Numbered from the stretch's first letter, positions 23,597-32,759 are shown. The stretch: DNA of 64,000 nucleotides from CALGYY01 sp963678485 (GCA_963678485.1 OY782882.1:2418001-2482000); one strand, 5' to 3'. Notes: generated by a model not told the origin, from the letters alone. Program-made: numbers and translations.

Positions 23597-24087
23597 TTTT
23601 TATAAATTTTTATTTCCTTTTTATATTGAATAATCACAGAATCCTTGAAGGCTTTCAATATTTTCACGCCATTAATTTCTTGCCCCTCTAGCATTAGAAA
23701 CTCTTTTTTTTCGATATTCATAAGTGAAACATACTGCCCGTTTTTTTTATTTAAGATCAATCCTAAGTACTTAATGTTGGGACAATCTATTGCAACTATG
23801 GGCTTTGGTGTTTCAATGGTTTTTGGTATTACTTGGCTTGTAATTATCTGATTGCTGCTTCCACCATTTGCTAAATATAGGTTATTACCTAAGAAAGGAT
23901 CTCGATAAGCCAGAATAAGACTGAATGTATCGGCATCCATTGTTTTGAGAAAATTAGTGTTTGAATCACTTGAAAATACTGGAGGTTCTTCGTTGTTGTT
24001 AATTCCTGTAACAATTTTATATGCAATTAGCCCCCATATTATGAGTGCTAATGGAAGAAGGATGTAAAGAGATTTTTTACTTTTCAC
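23593..24087 (-). CDS. GspC/PilP-like inner-membrane protein
   Basis: 164 aa. One N-terminal membrane helix (LYILLPLALIIWGLIAYKIV), a linker and the YRDPFLG motif found in GspC/PilP homology regions, then a beta-rich domain (IKYLGLILNKKNGQYVSLM, FLMLEGQEINGVKILKAF). Such proteins link the inner membrane ring to the secretin. Overlaps 4 bases with genes on both sides. Name assignment to GspC or PilP is by architecture. Confidence 0.7.
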   Translation of the reverse strand: MKSKKSLYILLPLALIIWGLIAYKIVTGINNNEEPPVFSSDSNTNFLKTMDADTFSLILAYRDPFLGNNLYLANGGSSNQIITSQVIPKTIETPKPIVAIDCPNIKYLGLILNKKNGQYVSLMNIEKKEFLMLEGQEINGVKILKAFKDSVIIQYKKEIKIYKK

Positions 24088-25052
24088 TCGACTATTAATT
24101 GAAAGATATTGCTAAAACTGCTATTGTTCCCAGCAGCATCAAATGATTTGACTTTCCAATAGTGTATTCCGGAACTCAAAGAGTCATTATAAGTCTGAGA
24201 GAATGATTTGACTCTTTTTAATTGTGTGGCGAAACTATAATCCGAGGATATATATAGAGAGTCATAAATCGAGGAACCGCCACCTTGATCATTTTCCCAT
24301 TGAAACGTGATAATAGGGGTGTTCGATGTAGCATTATTTATGGGATATAAAAGTGTTGGCGTTACTGGAGCGTGAGTATCAAGAAAAATGGAGCGTGAGC
24401 TATATGTGGTATTCGTAAATGAATTTACTGCCATTACTCTCCATGTGTACGATGTGTCTTCAGAAAAGGAAAATTGGTACTGAGGCGTTAATAATGAAAC
24501 TGCATGGATACAGGTTCCGTTAATATTTGGTCTCCATATTTCAAAGCGATATTCGGTCGCAAATGCAATAGGCTGCCATGTAAAAGTGAGTAAAGATTGA
24601 TTTGTGGTGTCTAAATTTGCTGGTGAAATTAAATATACTATTTGTGACGAGAGATCTTCATCCCCAACAACGCTAAAGCTCCGCATAAAATATTCTGTAG
24701 TATAAGCAGAATTTTCTCCTCTAATTTTCCATTGATATTTTCCCTGAGTTAATAAAATGGAGAATTTTGTTCCTGTGACAACTGTGTCTAGAATAAGAGC
24801 GGAAACAGAATCAAAGCTTGGTTTCACAATTTGTATGTGATAGCTATCCGCTCCTGCTAATTCCTCCCACCAAAACAAAATTTCTTGTGAGGAAGAGGAA
24901 TAGTTGTTAATAGGTGCTTTTATTTCAATTGTCTTTTTCGAAATATCTTTTTCAAACACCGCTTCACAACTAATAAATGCAATGGAAAGAAATAATATAG
25001 CGACAACAAGCCTGCTATTTCTTTTTGACCTTTTGAATATATACGTTTGCAT
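24084..25052 (-). CDS. fibronectin-III-like lipoprotein in T2SS operon
   Basis: 322 aa. Lipobox SIAFISC gives a lipid-anchored Cys29. Three fibronectin-III-like beta-sandwich repeats follow: about 40-130 (LFWWEELAGADSYHIQIV...QGKYQWKIRG), 140-225 (LTFTWQPIAFATEYRFEIW...TSYTWRVMA) and 230-320 (ITFQWENDQGGG...GIHYWKVKSFDAAGN). Sequences with W.YxxxI and HYWKV are typical. It starts within the end of the PilO/GspM-like gene (38-base overlap). A secretin pilotin or outer-membrane ring partner (like GspS/PilP stabilisers) is the inference; Fn3 units here are not standard T2SS parts. Confidence 0.65.
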   Translation of the reverse strand: MQTYIFKRSKRNSRLVVAILFLSIAFISCEAVFEKDISKKTIEIKAPINNYSSSSQEILFWWEELAGADSYHIQIVKPSFDSVSALILDTVVTGTKFSILLTQGKYQWKIRGENSAYTTEYFMRSFSVVGDEDLSSQIVYLISPANLDTTNQSLLTFTWQPIAFATEYRFEIWRPNINGTCIHAVSLLTPQYQFSFSEDTSYTWRVMAVNSFTNTTYSSRSIFLDTHAPVTPTLLYPINNATSNTPIITFQWENDQGGGSSIYDSLYISSDYSFATQLKRVKSFSQTYNDSLSSGIHYWKVKSFDAAGNNSSFSNIFQLIVE

Positions 25053-25545
25053 ATAAATGTTTCTCTTGAGTTTTTAAATCTTTTGTTGTATAAAACCTTG
25101 TTGATACTACTTTGCCGGGTTTCCAGACATTTTCCATATTGTAGATGTATTGAACCAATTCTTGAAAACTACCTTCAATTGTAACTAAATTTGTTTCCAG
25201 ACAATATGTCCCCTTATCTGCAAGAAAGGGACTGGCAAAATTCACTAGCATGATATTATTTTCGGAACAAAAAGTTCCTGTCTTTTCCAATATTTTTTGT
25301 CTTGTTTCCATACTATCTGCGGCTGAACTTCCAATTAGATTATCAAAGACACTAATCTGTCGCTTTAGTTGTTGAATTTTATCGGGTGCATCATTCAATG
25401 TGTTTGCCTTGGTTGTCAATTCTTTTGTTGTTTGCCAGGCATTAATAGTATTTCGTATAGACAGTCGATAAGCAACAATGCAAAAGAGTATCAGCAAAAA
25501 GGGAAGCATCTTATATATTTGCTTATTTGTGATTTTCTTTTTCAT
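25015..25545 (-). CDS. PilO/GspM-like inner-membrane protein
   Basis: 176 aa. N-terminal membrane helix (MLPFLLILFCIVAYRLSI), a coiled coil (about 35-75, LTTKANTLNDAPDKIQQLKRQ) and a ferredoxin-like C-terminal domain (LVTIEGSFQELVQYIYNMENV), matching PilO/GspM architecture. It pairs with the GspL/PilN-type protein encoded upstream (4-base overlap). Sequence identity in the family is low, so the call rests on layout and position. Confidence 0.75.
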   Translation of the reverse strand: MKKKITNKQIYKMLPFLLILFCIVAYRLSIRNTINAWQTTKELTTKANTLNDAPDKIQQLKRQISVFDNLIGSSAADSMETRQKILEKTGTFCSENNIMLVNFASPFLADKGTYCLETNLVTIEGSFQELVQYIYNMENVWKPGKVVSTRFYTTKDLKTQEKHLYANVYIQKVKKK

Positions 25546-26753
25546 TGTGAATTTATTTGAATCAGAACTTCGAATTTTGAAAGACTATTATCAGAATTCT
25601 TATTGTAGTTTTGTACAGTTATTTTTTTAACCCATTTATATGCTGACAAATTTGTTACCCATTCATTCAATAACACTGGATTTGGTGTAAGACCATTAAT
25701 TCTTACAAGTCCTTTCTCTGCAAGTAGTTCTTCTGTTTTTTCATCAGATTCAATTATTGGAAAGATATTGACTGATTCAAAATTCATCGTTTGAGGCAAA
25801 TCAGATGCAATTCGGTCTGCAAAAAATGAAATTCTTGAATTGCCCAATAATCCGGCAGATTCCAGGAAATTTTTTTTCTTCGAGAAGTCGGATTTCAAAC
25901 TGTCATATTCAACAAGCAGGTTACTAAAAGAGCCAACTTTCGCTTCTAGGTCACGACTGCTCTTATTGTATTTATCAAAAAGTAAAAAATTACATAATAG
26001 CAAAAAGAAAAATGCTATCAGCGAGAATTTGGCGACATGAGTATTTTTTAGATAATAATGGTGTTCAGAGGCCATTAAATTAATTTCTACATCTTGATTT
26101 TCAGAATGGGAATAGGTGTAGCTTATATGATGAAATACACCGCCTAAAGCAATTAATCCCGCACTATTTATTGGTTCTCCACTTATTGAAATTAATTCCG
26201 TACCGCAATGGTTATAGTTTATTTCTTCCAATTTTTTTTCACAGATGATTAATTCACAATTTCCACAAGGAATTTTCGATTTTTGCGGAGAAATATATGG
26301 CAATACTGATTGAACCACACTGGGTCCTACATATAATCCAATTATAAATACACCTTTATTTTGGAACTGATCAATGATAGGTTTAGCGAGGGATTTCCTG
26401 ACCATTGAAACAATTACATCATTTGGGTACTCCTGTATTGTATAATAAAAGTCTTCAATATCGGAATTTGGAAAAGCTGTTTTTAGAAGTTGTGTTTGAG
26501 TTAACGTTGAATTAGCAAGTGTTCTTTTTGAAATGATTCCTTTACCTGTAAAAACAAAAATAATTGCTGTGTTTTTTTTCAAAAGGTTAGTTGGCATTTC
26601 TTGCCAGGTAATTGATTCTTGATTATCAAAAGAAAAATCAATTTGAGTTCCTTTTTTTGAAAACGCGACGTATCGATACAGAGGATCTTCATTCTCTCTA
26701 AAGAATACTTCAATAGAAATTATCTTACTTTTTATTTTTAGAAAGTCAAACAT
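25542..26753 (-). CDS. GspL/PilM-PilN-like protein
   Basis: 403 aa. The first 230 residues are cytoplasmic and PilM/GspL-like (IISIEVFF..., LTQTQLLKTAFPNSDIEDFYYT, NSAGLIALGGVFHH). A single membrane helix lies near 240-258 (FSLIAFFFLLLCNFLLF), followed by a coiled coil and a small PilN/ferredoxin-like domain (NEWVTNLSAYKWVKKITVQNYN). This single-chain PilM-PilN layout corresponds to GspL, which recruits the ATPase. Overlaps PilO/GspM-like by 4 bases. The actin-like ATP pocket of PilM is not clearly preserved. Confidence 0.72.
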   Translation of the reverse strand: MFDFLKIKSKIISIEVFFRENEDPLYRYVAFSKKGTQIDFSFDNQESITWQEMPTNLLKKNTAIIFVFTGKGIISKRTLANSTLTQTQLLKTAFPNSDIEDFYYTIQEYPNDVIVSMVRKSLAKPIIDQFQNKGVFIIGLYVGPSVVQSVLPYISPQKSKIPCGNCELIICEKKLEEINYNHCGTELISISGEPINSAGLIALGGVFHHISYTYSHSENQDVEINLMASEHHYYLKNTHVAKFSLIAFFFLLLCNFLLFDKYNKSSRDLEAKVGSFSNLLVEYDSLKSDFSKKKNFLESAGLLGNSRISFFADRIASDLPQTMNFESVNIFPIIESDEKTEELLAEKGLVRINGLTPNPVLLNEWVTNLSAYKWVKKITVQNYNKNSDNSLSKFEVLIQINSQ

Positions 26754-26758
26754 TATAA

Positions 26759-28696
26759 TTAATATACTATAGTCGGTTTAATAAAAATATTGAGTTTTTT
26801 CTTCGACCGTTCTTTGGTCTTTGAAGAAAAAAGCCATTTTAATATTGGGATTCTGCTTAATAAAGGAACGCCATCTCCTGCGTCATTAACAGATTTTTCC
26901 TCTAATCCTCCTAATAAAATCATTTCTTCATTCCTTATTCGGACAATAGAATTGAAGGTTCTACTTACCTTTCCTGGAGGCGCTTCAGCTGATGTTCTTC
27001 CAGTAAAATCTGATTGTTCAACTTGAATATCCAATGTAATCTGATCATCACCTTGTATTACGGGTTTTATTGTTAAAGAAAACTCTGCCTGTACCGCTTT
27101 GTAAGTTTTTGTAATAATGTTTTGGGGATTTTGACTACCAATGACATTATTGGCTTCTTCAAGGTAATACTCTGTATTACCAATGGTCATTTTTGCCTCA
27201 TTTCCATTAATTGTTGCGAGCTTTGGTGTGGACCTGACATTGATGAGGCCATTATTCTCCATGGCGCTCAGCGAGAGATAGAAATTAGATGTGACCTTCC
27301 CAATATTAATAATTCCGAAACTATTAAAGCTGCTAATAAGAGTATTGATTATATCAGAGCCCAGATTTATATCTAATTCAGGGAAAAGCTGTCCTTCGGT
27401 CTTTACAGGAGTTTGACTAAGACCTGCTTTTATTCCAGTCTTAACCTGATGGCTACTTTCTTTATCAATTATAATAACTTCGATAAGGACTTGTGGTACG
27501 ACCTTATCGATGTCTCTAAGGAAGAATTCGAGTTCGGTTGTACTGATGTCAGAGCCACATATAATAAGACTATTTAATTCAGGGAATTCCGCGATAGTGA
27601 CATTTTGTTTCAATGCTTCTGGAATCGATTTGATAATTTCTTTTACTGGCCGATGTTGAAACTGTATTACTTGGCAATTACGTAAGCCTTCTGAGGTCCT
27701 CTCCCCAATGATAAAGCTATTGCTTTCATTGCGGAAAGTGTAATTTGTTCCAAGCAACAAATTACTCAACAATTCTTCAAATGTGACGTTTTTAACACTC
27801 AATGAAGATTTTTCTTTAATCTCACAAAGGAAGAAATAATTGAGTCCAAGTTGGTTTGCAACACCAGTGATGATGTCAGCAATAGGAGTGTTAATTGCCG
27901 TGACATCAATTGTTCCAACGCCAGTTAATGTCATCATCAACCCTTCTGCCTCTTTGGGATCACCTGGTTTTACTGTTTTTCCTGTCGTTTGTTTTTCTGT
28001 GTTTGGCAGAATAATTCGTGGCCCAAAGGAAAAAAATCCCTCATCGGTCACGTTGAATTCTAGGTTATTTAATGAAGCTAGTTTATCCATTGCAACTTTA
28101 AGTTTGACTTTGGATAAATAACCATTAATTTGCTTTCCCCTTATGTCGGGAGTATACACAATGTTAACTCCACTAAAATCTGTTATGGCTTTTGCAACAT
28201 AAAGTAAACTATCTCCCTTTAGATCCAAACTAATTAAACTGTCTATAGGGTTGTACTCAATTATTGGTCTTTTTGGCAAATAGGGCTTTGTTTCAACTGG
28301 AGGTGCAATGTATTTTTTTATTGTAATTATGTTTCCGGTTATAATAATATCTAGATTATAATTCTGGCAGAGATATACGAGAACATCAGAGACTTTTACA
28401 TTAGAAAAATTTGTCACCAAGGAAACATCCAGATTGTCATCAACCGTTATATTCAAATCATTATTCTTTGCAATACCTCTCAGAAATTCATCTAGAGACG
28501 CACCATTAACGGAAACATCAATCTGATTTTGTAAACCGGGAGAGGCTTGAGATAACGAGAATAGTCTATCTTGTAATGTTTTAATTCTATCCTGCGCATT
28601 CAATTTAAACGAGGAAAAGAATGCCAGCATTGAAATGATTAAAACAAAAGCAATTTGACGAATATGTTGCATGGATTTATAATTAATATGTGTCAT
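26759..28696 (-). CDS. gspD: secretin (GspD/PilQ family)
   Basis: 645 aa. A signal peptide ends near KLNAQD; M9 is an alternative start. An STN/N0-like domain (about 50-125, VNGASLDEFLRGIAKNNDLNI...) and N1-type repeats follow. The C-terminal secretin core (about 400-645) contains VPQVLIEVIIIDKES, GLINVRSTPKLATINGNEAKMTIG and EEMILLGGLEEKSVNDAGDGVPLLSRIPILKWLF. It forms the outer-membrane pore of the system. Length is close to usual. It overlaps the ATPase gene by 14 bases if the first ATG is used. Bacteroidota T2SS-type secretins are comparatively little studied. Confidence 0.9.
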   Translation of the reverse strand: MTHINYKSMQHIRQIAFVLIISMLAFFSSFKLNAQDRIKTLQDRLFSLSQASPGLQNQIDVSVNGASLDEFLRGIAKNNDLNITVDDNLDVSLVTNFSNVKVSDVLVYLCQNYNLDIIITGNIITIKKYIAPPVETKPYLPKRPIIEYNPIDSLISLDLKGDSLLYVAKAITDFSGVNIVYTPDIRGKQINGYLSKVKLKVAMDKLASLNNLEFNVTDEGFFSFGPRIILPNTEKQTTGKTVKPGDPKEAEGLMMTLTGVGTIDVTAINTPIADIITGVANQLGLNYFFLCEIKEKSSLSVKNVTFEELLSNLLLGTNYTFRNESNSFIIGERTSEGLRNCQVIQFQHRPVKEIIKSIPEALKQNVTIAEFPELNSLIICGSDISTTELEFFLRDIDKVVPQVLIEVIIIDKESSHQVKTGIKAGLSQTPVKTEGQLFPELDINLGSDIINTLISSFNSFGIINIGKVTSNFYLSLSAMENNGLINVRSTPKLATINGNEAKMTIGNTEYYLEEANNVIGSQNPQNIITKTYKAVQAEFSLTIKPVIQGDDQITLDIQVEQSDFTGRTSAEAPPGKVSRTFNSIVRIRNEEMILLGGLEEKSVNDAGDGVPLLSRIPILKWLFSSKTKERSKKKLNIFIKPTIVY

Positions 28697-30128
28697 TCAT
28701 TAGTATTGGGTATACTTCTGTTAGTGAAGTCTTTCCTTCAGAAAAAAGTGAATAAGCTTGATTTGCTAGTGTTTTAATATCAGCGTCAATCAATGATTGC
28801 TGGGCAAGGTGAACGTCATTTCTTATAATATCTTCCAGCTCATTATTGATTTGGATTACTTCATAAACTGCTTTTCTGCCTTTATATCCGGTATAAAAGC
28901 AGGCATCGCAACCTACTGCTTCATAATGAATACTTGGAAATACTTTAGGTTTAAACGTTCTTGGGAGAGATGAAGAGTCAAAAGCGACTTCTATTTTACA
29001 ATGAGGGCAAAGCAATCTCACAAGGCGTTGAGCAAGACTCATATTAAGCGTTCCTGCTACAAGAAAGGGTGGTACTCCCATGTCGATAAGGCGCGAAATA
29101 GTCCCCCACGCTGAATTTGTATGAATGGTTGAAAGGACTAAATGCCCTGTTAATGCTGCACGAATGGCCATTTGAGCTGTTTCTCCATCACGAATTTCCC
29201 CGAGCATAATAATATCGGGATCCTGTCGCAGAAATGTTCGTAATGCACTGGAAAAAGTAAGGCCAATGCTTTCTTTTAATTGTACTTGGTTAATGCCTTC
29301 AAGTGTATATTCAATTGGATCCTCTATTGTAAGAATATTGGACTGTTCTCTATTCAAGATTTTTAGTGTAGCATATAAGGTTGTGGTTTTGCCTGATCCT
29401 GTTGGCCCTGATATAAGGATGATGCCCTGATTTTTTTTAACTTCTTCCAAATACAATTCTAATTGTTGTCGGCTAAATCCAAGTGATTCTAAATCGATTT
29501 GTGTGGTATCTCTGCTAAGTAAACGTAGCACTACTTTTTCGCCATGTAAAGTAGGCAGCAGCGAAACTCTAATGTCGAACTGGAATTCGCTAATGTTGAA
29601 AAATATACGACCATCCTGAGGCAAACGTTTTTCGGCAATATCCAAGTTTGAACGAATTTTAATACGATTAATTAGTGCTGGATATTCGGTTTTATTTAAG
29701 CGGTATCGTTCAACTAAATGTCCATCAATTCTAAAACGAACTCGTGAATAGGTTTCAAAAGGTTCGAGGTGGATATCGCTTGATCTAATGTTCCTCGCTT
29801 CCAAAATCAAACGATCTAGGAAATCCTCAGTTTCCGAGGAGGTTTTTATTGTGCTGTTTTTTATTCCACGGTCATCATCCTTTCGATAAATACTGGTAAG
29901 ACATTTATTGATTTTTAAAGTATCAGAAGACAGAAGAAATACTTTTTTCCCAAGGAGTGCTTCAAGCTCATCTTGCGCAGCTTTAGTGCATACACGTTGA
30001 TCACAATAGAAGTGTAACTGGTCGTTTTCATTTCTTTGGGGCACAATGCGGTAATTCCATGCCATTTCGGCTGTGATAATCTGTTGGAGTTCAACAGAGG
30101 GATTAATGAATTCGGTAATATCTGTCAT
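28683..30128 (-). CDS. gspE: secretion/pilus assembly ATPase (GspE/PilB family)
   Basis: 481 aa. Walker A is GPTGSGKTTT (241-250), Asp box LTIEDPIEYT (267-275), Walker B IIMLGEIRD (307-313) and His box LSTIHTN (332-338). A four-cysteine zinc site is C374, C377, C407, C410. An N-terminal domain of about 100 residues (shorter than classic GspEN1) precedes. It powers pseudopilus assembly at the inner membrane with GspL and GspF. Overlaps the peptidase gene by 4 bases. No PilT-like retraction ATPase is in the window. Confidence 0.95.
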   Translation of the reverse strand: MTDITEFINPSVELQQIITAEMAWNYRIVPQRNENDQLHFYCDQRVCTKAAQDELEALLGKKVFLLSSDTLKINKCLTSIYRKDDDRGIKNSTIKTSSETEDFLDRLILEARNIRSSDIHLEPFETYSRVRFRIDGHLVERYRLNKTEYPALINRIKIRSNLDIAEKRLPQDGRIFFNISEFQFDIRVSLLPTLHGEKVVLRLLSRDTTQIDLESLGFSRQQLELYLEEVKKNQGIILISGPTGSGKTTTLYATLKILNREQSNILTIEDPIEYTLEGINQVQLKESIGLTFSSALRTFLRQDPDIIMLGEIRDGETAQMAIRAALTGHLVLSTIHTNSAWGTISRLIDMGVPPFLVAGTLNMSLAQRLVRLLCPHCKIEVAFDSSSLPRTFKPKVFPSIHYEAVGCDACFYTGYKGRKAVYEVIQINNELEDIIRNDVHLAQQSLIDADIKTLANQAYSLFSEGKTSLTEVYPILMNDTY

Positions 30129-30655
30129 AAAAGCCCTAGTCTATATAAAAACCAGAAATCATTGTATAATGGAGGTATTGAGAAGATTAGATTAGACGAT
30201 AGAATCAAAATAAGAAGAGAGGCACATACACCAGCTAATGGAACTCGATTGTTGTTTTTTTGAAGTGTTTTACGACGAAAGAGAAAATAAATTAAGGACA
30301 AGACGAGTGATGACTGAAGACTTATCACGAAAAACATGCTTGACATGCAAACGGCCAGAGCTGATAAAATTAAAACATCACCAAGTCCAATGGATGTTTT
30401 AAGTTTCTGCAGAGACCATTTGTTTTTTATAAGAACGAGCAAGGAACCGCAAAAGAAGATAGTGAGGACAATTATAATATTTATTAATGAGGTCGAAATC
30501 CAGACTGTAGGTGTTATCGAAAGTAGCGATGCTGAAATAAGAGAGGGGAAAAGAAGCATGTACCAAATTAACCGGATTTTCAAATATTTAAAATCTTCGA
30601 TGGCTATTAATACCAGAAGGACGCAGGCAATCCCGGTGAGTATTTGAGGCATCAA
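30125..30655 (-). CDS. prepilin peptidase (A24-type), short form
   Basis: 176 aa, mostly transmembrane (about six helices). The two catalytic aspartates are visible: Asp21 in IAIEDFKYLKI and Asp93 in the SIGLGD box. It lacks the N-terminal methylase domain of GspO/PilD, as do TadV/CpaA and archaeal FlaK-type enzymes. It cleaves class III signals (G|FTLSEL, G|FTIAEL) of the neighbouring pseudopilins. Overlaps flanking genes by 4 bases. Confidence 0.82.
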   Translation of the reverse strand: MMPQILTGIACVLLVLIAIEDFKYLKIRLIWYMLLFPSLISASLLSITPTVWISTSLINIIIVLTIFFCGSLLVLIKNKWSLQKLKTSIGLGDVLILSALAVCMSSMFFVISLQSSLVLSLIYFLFRRKTLQKNNNRVPLAGVCASLLILILSSNLIFSIPPLYNDFWFLYRLGLL

Positions 30656-31080
30656 TCTTTTGTCACCTCCTTTAAATTTTTATCCTGATCGATTTCCCAT
30701 ACATTAAAATCACCATCTCCATCAAAATCCACTACTGCTTTTGCAACTGCAAGAAAGGAGGTCGGTCCAGATTGAGATATTTCGATTTTATAGTTCGCGC
30801 TTCCACCTGCGGTAGTCAAAGGTGTTTGTTCAAATCCTATTTCTTCGATACTATTAGAATATTTTGAATATATATAGAAATAGCTTTTCTCAAGAGTATA
30901 CACATGCTCTAATTGAAGTTGTGCTTCCGTGCTTTTTGCCTTGGAGATTAGGGGCATCAGGTTGGGTAGTGCCAATAGCACTAAAATGCCGATTATAACG
31001 AGAACAACCAATAATTCGGAAAGGGTGAATCCGTTGACTTTTAGATTAATAAATATTCTTTTATAAGATTTCATACCCAC
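30652..31080 (-). CDS. gspG: major pseudopilin (GspG-like)
   Basis: 142 aa. NG|FTLSELLVVLVIIGILVLLALPNL (processing site and helix), then the GspG signature tail: a calcium loop DFDGDGDFNVWEID near residues 121-134 resembling GspG's Ca site. First gene of the leftward operon, so presumably the most transcribed. A -7-like element (minus-strand TATTTTTG at 31106-31099) lies 19 bases before its ATG but without a good -33 box. Type IV pilins are the alternative; the Ca loop and the lack of PilT favour GspG. Confidence 0.85.
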   Translation of the reverse strand: MGMKSYKRIFINLKVNGFTLSELLVVLVIIGILVLLALPNLMPLISKAKSTEAQLQLEHVYTLEKSYFYIYSKYSNSIEEIGFEQTPLTTAGGSANYKIEISQSGPTSFLAVAKAVVDFDGDGDFNVWEIDQDKNLKEVTKD

Positions 31081-31219
31081 AAGGTTTTAGAATCGAACCA
31101 AAAATAAATAAAAAACAAAAGCGGTAACTAAAGTATATATTATTTATTTTCGTTGAAAAATCAAGAATTGCAACTATTGAAATTTGTAATGACAAGAGAA
31201 ACAGTCAGAAAGAAATACT

Positions 31220-32359
31220 ATGCCTCGTATACAACTTACTGAGACCAAAAAAGCTGAATCTTCCAAGGTGAAAGAAAGCTCACTCAAAAACCTATTGAGT
31301 TTGGAAATAAATCTTTCGTTTGGGCGAATTAATCTTAAAAAAAAGCAAGCGTTTTATAGTGATTTGTCGGTGCTTCTTGATGCGGGAATAGATATTATAA
31401 CAGCATTTGAACTAATTGAAAGTCATGCAGGCAAAGCCATTAATCGACAGCCATACACGGAAATCAGGGAGTCTGTAATACAAGGAATGTCTTTATCTGA
31501 GGCAATGCAACAGAGTGATAAATGGACTATGTATGAGACTTTTAGTATAAAGATTGGAGAAGAAACGGGGAGATTAACAAGTGTTTTAAAGGAATTAGCC
31601 ATTTTTTTTTCAAGACGTATTGAGCAGCAGCGTAAGGTAACCGGTGCATTTACTTATCCAGTTCTTGTTATATTTACAGCATTTGCTGCGGTCTTTTTTA
31701 TGATGCGATTTGTAGTTCCAATGTTCGAAGACGTGTTCAAGCGATTCAAGGGCGAATTGCCTCAGCTGACCAAAGTTGTTATTTATGTTTCACATAATAT
31801 GGGTACTTACTTGTGGTTTCTGCTTGTTATTTTAATAGCTATAGCTCTGGTAGTTTGGTTTTCAAGAAAAGCAATATGGTATAGGCGATTAACCACCTCC
31901 ATACAGTTGCACATTCCGTTTTTTGGGGATCTTATCAGAAAAATTCACACTTCTCGTTTTTGCATGTCCATGGAATTGCTGATTTCTTCAAAAACGCCAT
32001 TGAACCAGGCGCTTTCATTGGCCTCTAAAATGGTCACATTTTATCCGCTTCAACTTGCGATAGCTCAGATAGAAAAGGATATTGTGGCAGGTATCCCTTT
32101 GTATAAAAGCATGGCAAGTTTTAAGATTTTTGATGCAAAACTGATTTCACTGATAAGGGTGGGAGAAGAGGTAAATCGTCTGGAACAGATGTTCTCAAAA
32201 ATAAAGAAGATTTATGATGACGAAATTGATCACCGTTCAGCGATTATGGGTACTGTAATGGAACCACTCATTATCGTTTTTGTCGGGATTTTCGTCGGAC
32301 TTGTTTTGGTGGCGATGTATCTTCCAATGTTCCAGATGAGTACTTCGATTGCTCAATAG
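31220..32359 (+). CDS. gspF: inner-membrane platform protein (GspF/PilC family)
   Basis: 379 aa. Two tandem T2SSF repeats: about 45-165 (FYSDLSVLLDAGIDIITAFELI...) and about 250-370 (CMSMELLISSKTPLNQALSLAS... LISLIRVGEEVNRLEQMF). Three membrane helices: about 155-175, 196-215 and 350-370. It converts ATPase turning into pseudopilus growth. It is divergent from the gspG-led operon, so the machine has two transcription units with a 139-base shared control region. Its last 89 bases overlap an antisense zinc-ribbon gene. Confidence 0.93.
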   Translation: MPRIQLTETKKAESSKVKESSLKNLLSLEINLSFGRINLKKKQAFYSDLSVLLDAGIDIITAFELIESHAGKAINRQPYTEIRESVIQGMSLSEAMQQSDKWTMYETFSIKIGEETGRLTSVLKELAIFFSRRIEQQRKVTGAFTYPVLVIFTAFAAVFFMMRFVVPMFEDVFKRFKGELPQLTKVVIYVSHNMGTYLWFLLVILIAIALVVWFSRKAIWYRRLTTSIQLHIPFFGDLIRKIHTSRFCMSMELLISSKTPLNQALSLASKMVTFYPLQLAIAQIEKDIVAGIPLYKSMASFKIFDAKLISLIRVGEEVNRLEQMFSKIKKIYDDEIDHRSAIMGTVMEPLIIVFVGIFVGLVLVAMYLPMFQMSTSIAQ

Positions 32360-32759
32360 ATTTCTTCCCTGTTTTGGTATAAAGCACGGATCCTTCTTCT
32401 CCCATGACTAATATCCATTTGCAGTTCTCATCAGTTTGAATATTAAGTGTTTCTGGATTCATTTCTACCACGGATATCTTTTCTTTTGAATTCATCAGGG
32501 CGAATTTTAATCCGAATTCACCAATCCACTTTAGTAACGTAGTGTGATTCACACCCAAAAGTTTTTCTATTTTTCTTGTGCTAACTCCTTCAAGGTAAAG
32601 AAAGAGCGCCTTTCTCTTGGCTTCTTGAGAATATTTCTGCCGTCTGATTTCAACAGTATAGTGAGCACCGCAATCCTTGCACTTATATCGCTGAGTGCCA
32701 TTGATTGTGCCAGCTTTAACCTTCTTTTCCGATTTGCACTTTGGACACTTCATTTTCAA
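32271..32759 (-). CDS. IS1-type zinc-ribbon/HTH protein, orphan (no transposase domain)
   Basis: 162 aa. CPKC...CKDCG (residues 5-8 and 27-31) forms an InsA-type zinc ribbon, followed by an IS1-type HTH (KRKALFLYLEGVSTRKIEKLLGVNHTTLLKWI, key runs GVSTRKIEKLLGVNHTTLLK). The C-terminal 90 residues carry no DDE catalytic domain; a strand-rich part (VVEMNPETLNIQTDENCKWILV) ends in a basic tail KQVRRKSRQKR. No terminal inverted repeats seen nearby. It is convergent with gspF (89-base overlap) and divergent from the giant operon at 33088, so a regulator derived from IS1 InsA is the inference. Confidence 0.7.
   Translation of the reverse strand: MKMKCPKCKSEKKVKAGTINGTQRYKCKDCGAHYTVEIRRQKYSQEAKRKALFLYLEGVSTRKIEKLLGVNHTTLLKWIGEFGLKFALMNSKEKISVVEMNPETLNIQTDENCKWILVMGEEGSVLYTKTGKKSIEQSKYSSGTLEDTSPPKQVRRKSRQKR

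Noticed and set aside
32271..32759. Complete IS1 insertion sequence
   Set aside because: No InsB/DDE part, no terminal inverted repeats and no target duplication.
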